In this document: positions 8,925 through 17,551 of the stretch, piece after piece | Layout of the letters: each line of letters begins with the position of its first letter | How positions within the stretch are numbered: position 1 is the first letter of the stretch | Source: Rhodoblastus sp963736175 | GTDB taxonomy: Bacteria; Pseudomonadota; Alphaproteobacteria; Rhizobiales; Beijerinckiaceae | Reading direction: 5' to 3' | NCBI GenBank assembly: GCA_963736175.1 | Contig: CAVTNU010000014.1 | Location: forward strand, 1 to 64,000 | DNA: 64,000 nt | Made by a program: the position numbers and the translations under genes | The notes under the pieces: model-generated | Seen by the model: only the letters and a program-made list of their open reading frames with translations | Databases searched by the model: none | What the model was told of the DNA's origin: nothing

Positions 8925-9389
8925 CTAGCGTGTTGGCTTTGCCGTGTGGCCGTCGAGAAAGATCAAACGGTCGCGCGCATCGCGCCGCCAATAGACGAAA
9001 GCGTCGGGATGGCTCCAATCGGGGCTGAGATACTTGCCGCCTTCGACATTTTCGTCATTGGGACAGGGCGAGAAGAGAATAAATCCCTGATCCTTGACGG
9101 CCTGCGCCAAGACGTCGGCGGACGAGCCCAGCGGATATTTCTCGCGCAGGCGCAACGCCAGCAAGCTTGGCGGCCTCGGACCGTGTTTGCGCCGTTCAGC
9201 GCGTTCATATTCGGACCGGGCCGGGCAGGGCGCGCCGGAAAACCCGTCGTCGCCGAGATTTTCAAGCAACGCCGGCGGCGATCCGGACGTCGGCGCGGGC
9301 GTCAGTCCCGGCGCCGGCCAGAACGTCCAGACACAGAGGCCGACGGCGAAAGCGGCGCATGCGAGCCATACTGCCGATTGCCGCCGCAT
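8925..9389 (-). CDS. Conserved hypothetical signal-anchored protein
   Basis: A 154-residue protein starting at the ATG at 9389, just after the accC stop (9398). Residues about 5-22 form a hydrophobic signal or anchor, followed by a Pro/Ser-rich linker. A soluble C-terminal part follows, with LALRLREKYPLGSSADVL and conserved Trp/Asp/Cys positions. I do not recognise a named domain. Its place between accC and aat suggests it is co-transcribed with the acc operon; function unknown. Confidence 0.6.
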   Translation of the reverse strand: MRRQSAVWLACAAFAVGLCVWTFWPAPGLTPAPTSGSPPALLENLGDDGFSGAPCPARSEYERAERRKHGPRPPSLLALRLREKYPLGSSADVLAQAVKDQGFILFSPCPNDENVEGGKYLSPDWSHPDAFVYWRRDARDRLIFLDGHTAKPTR

Positions 9390-9397
9390 CGTGTCTG

Positions 9398-10756
9398 TCA
9401 GCCTTCGACGTCCATGCCGCCGGTCGCGAGGAATTTTTCGAGCCAGTGAATGTCGTAAAGACCATCCTGAATGTCCGAGTTGCGCACCAGGGTGCGAAAC
9501 AGCGGCAGAGTGGTCTCGATGCCGTCGACAATGAACTCGTCCAGCGCGCGGCGCAGACGCATCAGCGCCTCGGTGCGGGTGCGCCCATGCACTATCAGCT
9601 TGCCGACAAGCAAGTCGTAATTCGGCGGAATCACATAGCCTTGATAAACGGCCGAATCGACGCGCACGCCGAGGCCGCCGGGCGGGTGATAATAGGCTAT
9701 CTTGCCGGGCGAAGGGCGGAAGGTCGAGGGATGTTCGGCGTTGACGCGGCACTCGATGGCGTGGCCGTACAATCGCACGTCAGCCTGCGTCAGGCTCAGC
9801 GGCGCGCCGGCGGCGATCTTGATCTGCTCGACGACGAGATCGACGCCCGAAATCATTTCGGTGATCGGATGTTCGACTTGAATGCGCGTATTCATTTCGA
9901 TGAAATAGAAACGCCCGTCCTCATAAAGGAACTCGATTGTGCCGGCGCCGGAATATTGCAGCTTGCGCATCGCCGACGCGCAAATTTCGCCGATTTCCAG
10001 ACGCTGATCCTGGTTCAGCGCCGGCGAGGGGGTCTCCTCCAGCACCTTTTGATGGCGCCGCTGCAAGGAACAGTCGCGTTCGCCGAGGTGAATTGCGCCG
10101 CCGCGCCCGTCGCCGAGGATCTGCACCTCGATATGACGCGGCTTTTCCAGATATTTTTCAAGATACACGGCGTCGTCGCCGAAAGCCGATTTGGCTTCCG
10201 CGCGCGCCGTAGCCAGGGCATGCGATAGATCCTGCGCCGTACGCGCGACTTTCATGCCGCGCCCGCCGCCGCCGGCGGCCGCCTTGACGAGCAGCGGGAA
10301 GCCGATCTCCTCGCCGACGCGCAGGGCCTCCTCGTCGTCGGTTATGCCCCCCTGCGAGCCCGGCACGCAGGGGATGCCGAGATCCCGGGCGGTGCGCTTG
10401 GCTTCGATTTTGTCGCCCATGATGCGGATATGCTCGGCCTTGGGGCCGATGAAAGCGATGTTATGATCGGCCAGGATTTCCGCGAATTTGGCGTTTTCCG
10501 ACAAGAATCCGTAGCCCGGATGGATGGCGTCGGCGCCCGTTATCTCGCAGGCCGAGAGCAAAGCCGGAATGTTGAGATAGGAATCCCTGGCGGGCGGCGG
10601 TCCGATGCAGACGGATTCGTCCGCCAGCTTGACATGCATGGCGTCCGCGTCGGCGGTCGAATGGACGGCGACGGTAGCTATGCCCAATTCCTTGGCGGCG
10701 CGCAAAATGCGCAGTGCAATTTCGCCGCGGTTGGCGATGAGGATCTTATCGAACAT
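9398..10756 (-). CDS. accC: Acetyl-CoA carboxylase, biotin carboxylase subunit
   Basis: ATP-dependent carboxylation of biotin on AccB, first half-reaction of malonyl-CoA synthesis. The 452-residue length is standard. The N-terminus FDKILIANRGEIALRILRA, the ATP-grasp glycine loop KAAAGGGGRGMK and the active-site stretch EMNTRIQVEHPITEMISG are all present. It is 9 bp downstream of accB on the same strand, the usual accB-accC pair. An aroQ-accB-accC order is common in Hyphomicrobiales. Confidence 0.97.
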   Translation of the reverse strand: MFDKILIANRGEIALRILRAAKELGIATVAVHSTADADAMHVKLADESVCIGPPPARDSYLNIPALLSACEITGADAIHPGYGFLSENAKFAEILADHNIAFIGPKAEHIRIMGDKIEAKRTARDLGIPCVPGSQGGITDDEEALRVGEEIGFPLLVKAAAGGGGRGMKVARTAQDLSHALATARAEAKSAFGDDAVYLEKYLEKPRHIEVQILGDGRGGAIHLGERDCSLQRRHQKVLEETPSPALNQDQRLEIGEICASAMRKLQYSGAGTIEFLYEDGRFYFIEMNTRIQVEHPITEMISGVDLVVEQIKIAAGAPLSLTQADVRLYGHAIECRVNAEHPSTFRPSPGKIAYYHPPGGLGVRVDSAVYQGYVIPPNYDLLVGKLIVHGRTRTEALMRLRRALDEFIVDGIETTLPLFRTLVRNSDIQDGLYDIHWLEKFLATGGMDVEG

Positions 10757-10765
10757 GGGCGCCCT

Positions 10766-11302
10766 TCACTCGATGATCAGCAGAGGCTGACCATATTCGA
10801 CCGGTTGCCCGTCCTCGACCAGAATCGCGGCGACGACGCCGCCCTTGTGCGCCACGATATCGTTGAACGTCTTCATTGCTTCTACCAGCATGACCTTGTC
10901 GCCGGCGCTGACCTTGGAGCCGACTTCGACGAAAGCCTTGGCGTCCGGGCTCGGGCGCCGATAGGCGGTGCCGACCATGGGCGATTTCAGCGCATTGGCG
11001 TCGTCTACAACCGGCGCAACGGCGGCGACGGGCGCCGCCGCGGGCGGCGCGGCGAGCGGGGCGGACGCATAGGCTTGCGCCGGCGCGGCGTGCGCGTAAT
11101 GGACAGCCGCCGGAGCCGGCTGGCGGGCCACGCGGATGCGCAAATCGCCTTTTTCCACCTCGATCTCGGTCAGGTCGTTGTTTTCCAGCAACTTGGCGAT
11201 GTCGCGTACGAGTTCGGCGTTGATTTTCTGCCCCCCCGACCCGCTGGCGGCGACAGTTTGTTTAGGCGAAGGGGCGCTCGTCTTGCTCATGATCGGATTC
11301 AT
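10766..11302 (-). CDS. accB: Biotin carboxyl carrier protein of acetyl-CoA carboxylase
   Basis: A 178-residue carrier that holds biotin for AccC and the carboxyltransferase AccAD. An N-terminal helical region (to about residue 60) is joined by an Ala/Pro-rich linker (62-100) to the biotinyl domain. The domain carries EAMKT at 141-145, with Lys144 as the biotinylation site. The ATG at 11302 overlaps the aroQ stop by 4 bp (ATGA); a second ATG at 11290 is possible. Confidence 0.96.
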   Translation of the reverse strand: MNPIMSKTSAPSPKQTVAASGSGGQKINAELVRDIAKLLENNDLTEIEVEKGDLRIRVARQPAPAAVHYAHAAPAQAYASAPLAAPPAAAPVAAVAPVVDDANALKSPMVGTAYRRPSPDAKAFVEVGSKVSAGDKVMLVEAMKTFNDIVAHKGGVVAAILVEDGQPVEYGQPLLIIE

Positions 11303-11748
11303 GCCTTTGTGATTTCGATTTCGGTCAGCAGCGCTTCGAGCGCCAGCAGATAGGATTGCGCGCCAAAGCCGAGGATGACGCCCCGGGCGACTGGCGAAAT
11401 GAAGGAGTGGTGGCGGAACGATTCACGCGCGTGAACGTTCGACAGATGCACTTCGATCACATGGGTCCGCGCCGCGCGGATGGCGTCATGTATGGCGATC
11501 GAGGTGTGGGTATAGGCGCCCGCATTGAGAATGACCGGCTCGCCCTTGGCGCCGGCGGCCTGAATCCAGTCGATCAGATCGCCTTCGGCGTTGGACTGGC
11601 GAAAGACGACGGTCACGCCGGCGCGCGCGGCGCGCGCGGCCAACGCCTGCTCGATCAACTCCAGGCTCGCCGAACCGTAGGTTTCCGGCTCGCGCGCGCC
11701 CAAGAGATTGAGGTTGGGACCGTTCAGGACATGGACGGTTTTCATCAT
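11299..11748 (-). CDS. aroQ: 3-dehydroquinate dehydratase, type II
   Basis: Third step of the shikimate pathway, the dehydration of 3-dehydroquinate. It is a 149-residue dodecameric type II enzyme. The signature VLNGPNLNLLGAREPETYG near the N-terminus contains the catalytic Tyr. The downstream EVHLSNVHARESFRHHS supplies the His and Arg of the active site. It is translationally coupled to accB by a 4-bp overlap, so it is probably the first gene of the aroQ-accB-accC operon. Confidence 0.96.
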   Translation of the reverse strand: MMKTVHVLNGPNLNLLGAREPETYGSASLELIEQALAARAARAGVTVVFRQSNAEGDLIDWIQAAGAKGEPVILNAGAYTHTSIAIHDAIRAARTHVIEVHLSNVHARESFRHHSFISPVARGVILGFGAQSYLLALEALLTEIEITKA

Positions 11749-12032
11749 TCACCAAAATTAGTCGGCTGTCGTCTGCCGCCGAGCTGCGAAGCCTATAGAC
11801 TTTTTGCGGTCGCAATGAAAGGGCGCGCGGCCTCTGGCGGAAGGCGGAAAGGCGGTCCGCGACAGAATTCGTCCGACGGGATTGGGCTCGCCTTGTTTTT
11901 GCAACAAGCCGGCCTTAGGTTGCGCTCGGGCGCTTTCGGCTCGACCTAAGCGACACATCGCTGGTCGCAACCGCATGCGGGAGGGGCTTTGCCGGTGCGC
12001 GTCGGCCTGAGCCATAAAAAAGGAGTTGGGCA

Positions 12033-12266
12033 ATGGGACTGTCACTTCCCCATTTGCTGCTTGCGGCAGTCGTCGTGCTGATCTTGTTCGGCGGCAAGGG
12101 CAAAATTTCCGACATCATGGGCGATGTCGCCAGGGGCATCAAATCCTTCAAAAAGGGTTTGGCCGATGACGAAACGCCCGCCAAGCCGGCGGAAATGGCC
12201 GGCGTGATCGAACATCAGCCGCAGGTCGGCCTCGAAAAGGCGTCCGAGCCGCGCAAGGCGGGCTGA
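12033..12266 (+). CDS. tatA: Sec-independent protein translocase TatA
   Basis: Pore-forming component that exports folded proteins carrying twin-arginine signals. At 77 residues it has one N-terminal transmembrane helix (LPHLLLAAVVVLILFGG) and the amphipathic helix with DVARGIKSFKKGL, both hallmarks of TatA. It starts a six-gene plus-strand group, tatA-tatB-tatC-serS-surE-pcm. The 284-bp region upstream (11749-12032) separates it from the divergent aroQ and holds no other gene. Confidence 0.95.
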   Translation: MGLSLPHLLLAAVVVLILFGGKGKISDIMGDVARGIKSFKKGLADDETPAKPAEMAGVIEHQPQVGLEKASEPRKAG

Positions 12267-12321
12267 CGCCGCGCCGAACTCCTCGACCATTTGAAAAAAG
12301 CGCGGGACGCTCAGAAAGCTC

Positions 12322-12741
12322 ATGCTCGATTTCGACGCCGGCAAACTGGTACTAATCGGCATTGTCGCCCTGATTGTCATCGGGCCGAAGGATTTGCCGC
12401 CGGTATTGCGCGCGCTCGGCCAGATTATCGGCAAGGCGCGCAAAATGGCCGGCGAATTCCAGGGCCAGTTCATGGACGCCATCAAGGAAGCCGAGCTTGA
12501 TGGTCTCCATCAGGATTTCAATGCGCTGAAAAAGACGACAAGCCTGAGCGCTTCGCTCGGCGCCATAGCCGACGCGCTGGAAAAACCCGCCGCCGCGAGC
12601 GCTCCAGTCGAAACGTCGGACGCCAACGTCGTTTCCCCGCCTGAACCCGCCCTGGCGGCGGACGCGCCGCCGACCCCGCCCGTCATCGAAACGCCGATCG
12701 AACCGGCTCCGCGTCAGTCGCCCACAGCGCCGCCCGCCTGA
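12322..12741 (+). CDS. tatB: Sec-independent protein translocase TatB
   Basis: A 139-residue partner of TatC in the twin-arginine receptor complex. One N-terminal membrane helix (KLVLIGIVALIVIGPKDLP) with the conserved Gly-Pro hinge is followed by an amphipathic helix. A Pro/Ala-rich disordered C-terminal tail (about residues 95-139) completes it. It lies 55 bp after tatA and 12 bp before tatC. Confidence 0.95.
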   Translation: MLDFDAGKLVLIGIVALIVIGPKDLPPVLRALGQIIGKARKMAGEFQGQFMDAIKEAELDGLHQDFNALKKTTSLSASLGAIADALEKPAAASAPVETSDANVVSPPEPALAADAPPTPPVIETPIEPAPRQSPTAPPA

Positions 12742-12753
12742 ACAGGAATTGTG

Positions 12754-13530
12754 ATGACGCAGGCCGATATCGACGCATCCAAGGCGCCCTTGCTCGACCA
12801 TCTGATCGAATTGCGCACGCGGCTAATCAAGTCGCTCGCGGCTTTTCTGATCGCCTTTGTCGGCTGCTTCTACTTCTCGCACGAGATTTACAACATTCTG
12901 CTCGGCCCCTACGTTTCCGTTGTCGGCGCCGAAAACGCCAAACTGATCGCCACGCATTTTCTCGAACAATTCTTCACCCAGATGAAATTGTCGATGTTCG
13001 GCGCCGCCTTCATCGCCTTTCCGATCATCGCCGCGCAGGTCTATAAATTTGTCGCGCCGGGCCTGTACCGGCACGAACGGCGCGCTTTCGCTCCTTATCT
13101 GGTGGCGACCCCGGTGTTTTTTTTCCTGGGCGCGTTGCTCGTCTATTTCGCCGTCATGCCGTTCCTGATCAAATTTTCGGTCGGTTTTCAGCAGCTCAAC
13201 GTCAAAGGCGAGGCGACGATCGAGCTGTTGCCCAAGGTCAGCGAATATTTGTCGCTGATCATGACGCTGATCTTTGCTTTCGGGGCGGCCTTTCAATTGC
13301 CGGTCGTCCTTACGCTGCTCGCCCAGGCCGGCCTCATCGATCAGGCGTTTTTGCGGGAAAAACGGCGCTACGCGATCGTCGTCATCACGATTGTCGCCGC
13401 CATATTGACGCCGCCGGATCTGATTTCGATGTGCGCGCTTGTCGCGCCGATGCTGCTTCTTTACGAAGGAGCGGTCTTCACCGTCGGTCTTATCGAAAAA
13501 CGCAAGAATGAGCCCTCTGTCGGAAGCTAA
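12754..13530 (+). CDS. tatC: Sec-independent protein translocase TatC
   Basis: Multispanning receptor (six predicted membrane segments) that binds twin-arginine signal peptides. Visible family marks are PLLDHLIELRTRLIKSL at the N-terminus and FVAPGLYRHERRAF in the first cytoplasmic loop region. The ATG at 12754 has AGGA six bases upstream; a GTG at 12751 is also in frame. Length is 258 residues, normal for TatC. Confidence 0.97.
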   Translation: MTQADIDASKAPLLDHLIELRTRLIKSLAAFLIAFVGCFYFSHEIYNILLGPYVSVVGAENAKLIATHFLEQFFTQMKLSMFGAAFIAFPIIAAQVYKFVAPGLYRHERRAFAPYLVATPVFFFLGALLVYFAVMPFLIKFSVGFQQLNVKGEATIELLPKVSEYLSLIMTLIFAFGAAFQLPVVLTLLAQAGLIDQAFLREKRRYAIVVITIVAAILTPPDLISMCALVAPMLLLYEGAVFTVGLIEKRKNEPSVGS

Positions 13531-13568
13531 TAATGCGTTACGAGACAATCGTTTAGAGAGACTTTTTA

Positions 13569-15047
13569 ATGTATGACATAAAGTGGATTCGCGAAAACGC
13601 CGAAGCCTTCCTCGACGCGCAGATTCGCCGCAAGAACGATCGCGCCGGCGCGGAGCGTTTGCTCGCCCGGTTGTGCGGCCTCGACGACGCGCGGCGGGCC
13701 AGCATCGCCAAGGCGCAGGCGGCGCAGGAACGACGCAATTCCGCTTCGAAGGAAATCGGTCAGGCGATGAAAGCCGGCGATCAGGCGAAGGTCGATGCGC
13801 TCAAGGCGGAAGTGAGCGAACTCAAAGTCGACATGAGCGAAATCGAGGCGCAGGAGCGCGAAACGATCGCCGCGCTGGAGCGCGAACTCTCCGCCATCGC
13901 CAACGCGCCGCTGGACGGCGTTCCGCTTGGCGCCGACGAGAATGACAATGTCGAGTTGCGTCGCGTCGGCGAAAAGCCCGCGTTTCCCGCAGGTTTCAAG
14001 CCCCGGGAGCATTTCGAGATCGGCGAAGCCCTGGGGCTGATGGATTTCGAAGCGGCGGCGCGCATGTCGGGCGCGCGTTTTGTCGTGCTCAAGGGCGGAT
14101 TGGCGCGGCTTGAGCGGGCGTTGACCCAATTCATGCTCGATCTGCACGTCGAACAGCACGGCTATCAGGAAGTCAATCCGCCGATTCTGGTGCGCGATCA
14201 GGCGATGTTCGGCACCGCTCAATTGCCGAAATTCGAGGACGATCAGTTCGCCGCCATGGGACTGGCCAAGGTCAAGGGTCTGCGCGAAACCTTGCGTCTG
14301 GTGGAGCAGGAGGCGAACATCGCCCATGCGCGCGGCGAGACGCGTTTTTTGTCCGACATCGACAGAATTCCCAGGGCCGACGATTTCAAGACCGAGCATT
14401 TCTGGCTCATTCCCACCGCCGAAGTGCCGTTGACCAATCTCGTTCGCGAGCAGATTCTGGAAGAAAAGACGCTACCCTTACGCATGACCGCGGCGACGCC
14501 CTGTTTTCGCGCCGAGGCGGGCGCGGCCGGGCGCGACACGCGCGGCATGATCCGTCAGCATCAATTCACCAAAGTCGAACTGGTCTCCATCGTCACGCCC
14601 GAACAGGGCCTGGAGGAGCACGAGCGGATGACGGCCTGCGCCGAGGAAGTGCTCAAGCGCCTCGGACTGGCGTATCGCGTCGTCGTTCTCTGCACCGGCG
14701 ACATGGGCTTCGCCTCGCAGAAAACGCACGACATCGAAGTTTGGCTGCCGGGCCAGGGCAAATATCGGGAAATTTCGTCCTGTTCGATCTGCGGCGACTT
14801 CCAGGCGCGTCGCATGAACGCGCGCTATCGCCCGACCGAGGGCAAGGCGACGAAATACGTGCATACGTTGAACGGGTCGGGTGTCGCGGTCGGACGCGCC
14901 CTCGTGGCGGTTTTGGAAAACTATCAGAACCAGGACGGTTCGGTGACCGTCCCGGACGTTTTGCGGCGCTATATGGGCGGGCTCGAAACGATCGTCGCGA
15001 ACGAGGCCCGCGCGCGCGTCGGTCTGGCCAAGAACCCTTCGTCATAA
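13569..15047 (+). CDS. serS: Seryl-tRNA synthetase
   Basis: Charges tRNA-Ser (and tRNA-Sec where present). N-terminal coiled-coil arm at about residues 30-110; class II core with motif 2 around FRAEAGAAGRDTRGMIRQHQ and motif 3 around GSGVAVGRALVAVLENYQ. At 492 residues it is longer than the usual 420-460. The excess is an insert of about 50 residues (roughly 228-277) between LPKFEDDQF and FWLIPTAEVPLTN. The frame is clean through the insert, so it looks genuine. It lies 38 bp after tatC, as in many Hyphomicrobiales. Confidence 0.96.
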   Translation: MYDIKWIRENAEAFLDAQIRRKNDRAGAERLLARLCGLDDARRASIAKAQAAQERRNSASKEIGQAMKAGDQAKVDALKAEVSELKVDMSEIEAQERETIAALERELSAIANAPLDGVPLGADENDNVELRRVGEKPAFPAGFKPREHFEIGEALGLMDFEAAARMSGARFVVLKGGLARLERALTQFMLDLHVEQHGYQEVNPPILVRDQAMFGTAQLPKFEDDQFAAMGLAKVKGLRETLRLVEQEANIAHARGETRFLSDIDRIPRADDFKTEHFWLIPTAEVPLTNLVREQILEEKTLPLRMTAATPCFRAEAGAAGRDTRGMIRQHQFTKVELVSIVTPEQGLEEHERMTACAEEVLKRLGLAYRVVVLCTGDMGFASQKTHDIEVWLPGQGKYREISSCSICGDFQARRMNARYRPTEGKATKYVHTLNGSGVAVGRALVAVLENYQNQDGSVTVPDVLRRYMGGLETIVANEARARVGLAKNPSS

Positions 15048-15219
15048 ATTTCTGCCGCGCGGCGCGACGTTGTTAAAAAGCCATCGGGGGTTTCCGATAG
15101 GCTGGCGACCTTGGCGAACGTCGCGAGACGCGAGAGCCAAGCTGGACGGCGGCGCTTCATTCTCGGATCAGCCGCGCTATAAGTCTTCCCGTAAACCATT
15201 CGAATCGAGCGGCGACCTC

Positions 15220-15981
15220 ATGCGCATTTTGATTACCAACGACGACGGCGTGCACGCGGCGGGCCTTGGCGTATTGGAGGAAATCGCCGCGCAATTGTCC
15301 GACGACGTCTATGTTGTGGCGCCCGAAAGCGACCAATCGGGCGTCGCCCATTCGCTGTCGCTGTCCGACCCCCTGCGCCTGCGGCAGATTTCCGAGCGCC
15401 GTTACGCGCTCAAGGGCACGCCGACCGATTGCGTCATCATGGGCGTGCGCTCGCTGTTGATCGACCAAAAGCCCGACCTGATTTTGTCCGGCGTCAACCG
15501 CGGCCAGAACATAGCCGAAGACGTCACCTATTCCGGCACCATCGCCGGCGCGATGGAAGGAACTTTACTGGGCGTTCCCTCGATCGCGCTGTCGCAATGC
15601 TACGGTTTCGTTTCGGTCAAGACCGGCGTGCGCTGGGATTGCGCGCTGACCCACGCGCCGGACATCATCCGCAAGATCGTCGCGCAGGGCGTCGCGCCCG
15701 ACACTTTGGTCAATGTCAATTTTCCCGATTGCGCGCCCGACGAAGTCGAAGGCGTCGCGGTGACGCGACAGGGCAGGCGCGACACCGAACTGCTGAAAAT
15801 CGAACCGCGGTTCGACGGACGCGGCCATCCCTATTATTGGATCGCTTTCGATCGGCCGAAATATACGCCGGGCGCTGGCACCGATCTTGAGGCGATCGCG
15901 GCGAAGCGTATTTCCGTGACGCCGCTTCGGCTTGATCTGACGGATATGGTCGCGGCCGAAGCCTTGCGGAAAATTTTCTAA
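15220..15981 (+). CDS. surE: 5'/3'-nucleotidase SurE
   Basis: A 253-residue metal-dependent nucleoside-monophosphate phosphatase associated with stationary-phase survival. The N-terminal RILITNDDG motif carries the metal-binding Asp pair at residues 8-9. Downstream SGVNRGQNIAEDVTYSGT contains the conserved Asn and Ser/Gly loop. The start at 15220 is set by this N-terminus; the open frame extends upstream without similarity. Next to pcm, the classic surE-pcm pairing. Confidence 0.96.
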   Translation: MRILITNDDGVHAAGLGVLEEIAAQLSDDVYVVAPESDQSGVAHSLSLSDPLRLRQISERRYALKGTPTDCVIMGVRSLLIDQKPDLILSGVNRGQNIAEDVTYSGTIAGAMEGTLLGVPSIALSQCYGFVSVKTGVRWDCALTHAPDIIRKIVAQGVAPDTLVNVNFPDCAPDEVEGVAVTRQGRRDTELLKIEPRFDGRGHPYYWIAFDRPKYTPGAGTDLEAIAAKRISVTPLRLDLTDMVAAEALRKIF

Positions 15982-16055
15982 GGCGGATTTTTTGAATTGG
16001 AGGCTTTATCGTTTCGAGGACGTCGGAACGAAAGCGCCAATTCGCCGGTTTACCG

Positions 16056-16090
16056 CATGATCGTGTCCAAAAAGTCTCGCGGCTTTTCGG
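16056..16090. repeat. Palindromic intergenic repeat, copy 2
   Basis: The sequence ATGATCGTGTCCAAAAAG followed by CTCGCGGCTTTTCGG shares the core of the element at 5545-5587: same GATC, CCAAAAAGTCTC and GCTTTT.GG, with one mismatch in the stem. It lies between surE and pcm. Confidence 0.5.
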
Positions 16091-16111
16091 CTTGGTGTTC
16101 AAGAGGCGCGG

Positions 16112-16801
16112 ATGGTCGAAAAAACTCCAACGCCATTTTCGCTTGCCGAGGAGGCGCGCACGCGCGCCCAAGGCAGGGCGCAATTGCTGTTGCATCTGCG
16201 CGCCAAAGGCGTGCGCGACCTCAACGTTCTACGCGCGCTCGAGCAAACGCCCCGCGAGATTTTCGCGCCGTCGCGCTTTCAGACCATGGCGATGCGCGAT
16301 GTGGCGCTGCCGATCGGCTGCGGTCAGACGATGACCGAGCCGTTTTTGCTGGCGCGCATGCTGGAGGCGCTGCAACTGACGCCGTCTTGCCGAATCCTCG
16401 AGATTGGCGCGGGTTCCGGCTTCAGCGCCGCTGTTTTGTCGCGGCTCGGCCGCGAAGTTCTGTCGTTCGAACAATTCCAGACGCTGGCGCTGGACGCGCG
16501 GACCCGGCTCGAACGGTTGGCGATCGGCAACGCCGCCGTCGCCTGGGCCGACGGATTTGAAGCGTCGGCGACGGTCGGCCGGTTCGACCGCATTCTCGTC
16601 GACGCATGCGTGGCGGAAATTCCCGACAACTTGGTCGCGCTGCTTGGCGAAGACGGGATTATCGTCGCCGGCGTCGCCACGCCGGCGGACGGCTGTGTCC
16701 TGATGCGGCTGAGCCGCAATGACAAAGGCGAGTTCGAGGAAACCAATCTCGGACCTTGCCGGCTGCAGGCGATGACGCGCGGCCTTTCGCGCGCCATCTG
16801 A
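16112..16801 (+). CDS. pcm: Protein-L-isoaspartate O-methyltransferase
   Basis: Repairs isoaspartyl damage in proteins using S-adenosylmethionine. It is a 229-residue protein with the PCMT motifs: ALPIGCGQTMTEPFLLARML (the substrate/SAM-binding region) and the SAM loop ILEIGAGSGFSAAVLSRLG. The next motifs, AWADGF and FDRILVDACV, follow in the expected order. The family usually has a Ser/Ala-rich 'QTISQP' in the first motif; here it is QTMTEP, a known variant of the alphaproteobacterial group. Convergent with the phosphatase gene, 7 bp away. Confidence 0.93.
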   Translation: MVEKTPTPFSLAEEARTRAQGRAQLLLHLRAKGVRDLNVLRALEQTPREIFAPSRFQTMAMRDVALPIGCGQTMTEPFLLARMLEALQLTPSCRILEIGAGSGFSAAVLSRLGREVLSFEQFQTLALDARTRLERLAIGNAAVAWADGFEASATVGRFDRILVDACVAEIPDNLVALLGEDGIIVAGVATPADGCVLMRLSRNDKGEFEETNLGPCRLQAMTRGLSRAI

Positions 16802-16808
16802 CGGCAAT

Positions 16809-17528
16809 TCATTTCGCTTCGGGCAGTCCCATGACGGCGCGCAATTCGGCTTTCGCGGCGGCCAGCTCCTGTTTGTATTGCGGGTTTTGCGTCATCAGGG
16901 CGTGCGTCGCGTAGGCCAGCGCTTTCGACGCTTCGACGTCCGAGGGATAATGCACGCCGCAGATCAGCCTGCTGCGGCCGTAGGCGTCGGCGCGCGCGAG
17001 AATTTCCGCGCGCTTTTCGGGCGCCATTTCGACCAAGGTCAAACCGAGCATGTAGCCCAGCAGCGTGTGGCCGCTCGGATAGGCGTCGTCCTTGCCTTTG
17101 GACTTGCAGACCGGATGCAGCGTCGTATCGATCGTATAGGGATGGATACGGTGGAAGAACGCCTTCGCCGCCGCGCCATTGACGCTTTCGTCATTGGCGA
17201 CTTTCTTCCCCAACGCCGCCGTCAAGGGCAGGTTCTGCTCGTTGAATTTGTCGCCGAAGACGTTTTTGAAGACAAAGATGTTCTCATTGTCGGCGTCCAG
17301 GACGGCCTGCGCGACCTCTGCTTCGGAGCGGGTTTTCTCGATCTCGTGCAGGCGGGCGAGTTCGGCTTTTTGGATATCCGAGCCGTCGGCCGGCGGCGGC
17401 GGCAGGAAATCCGCGCCGCGCGACTGATCGGCCGAGACAAAGATCGGTTCGCGCGCCAAAACCGGATTGGCGGCGAAAACGGCTATGGCGAGAACGGTCG
17501 CGAGCGTGATGGTTTGGGCCTTTGTCAT
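16809..17528 (-). CDS. Class A nonspecific acid phosphatase (PAP2 superfamily), secreted
   Basis: A 239-residue protein with a signal peptide (residues 1-25, cleavage after VLA). It is a periplasmic PhoN-like phosphatase. The three-part PAP2 motif is visible: a K...R pair around residues 122-127 (KAFFHRIHPY), PSGH at 151-154, and SR...GVHYPSD at 186-197 with the nucleophilic His193. It probably removes phosphate from organic monoesters in the periplasm. It lies 23 bp downstream of the YncE-like gene on the same strand, so the two are likely co-transcribed away from the TonB-dependent receptor. Confidence 0.88.
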   Translation of the reverse strand: MTKAQTITLATVLAIAVFAANPVLAREPIFVSADQSRGADFLPPPPADGSDIQKAELARLHEIEKTRSEAEVAQAVLDADNENIFVFKNVFGDKFNEQNLPLTAALGKKVANDESVNGAAAKAFFHRIHPYTIDTTLHPVCKSKGKDDAYPSGHTLLGYMLGLTLVEMAPEKRAEILARADAYGRSRLICGVHYPSDVEASKALAYATHALMTQNPQYKQELAAAKAELRAVMGLPEAK

Positions 17529-17551
17529 GGCTGGTTCCTTGTGAAGAGCGT

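Noticed and set aside
12751..12753. GTG start of tatC one codon upstream
   Set aside because: The ATG at 12754 has better spacing to the AGGA element.
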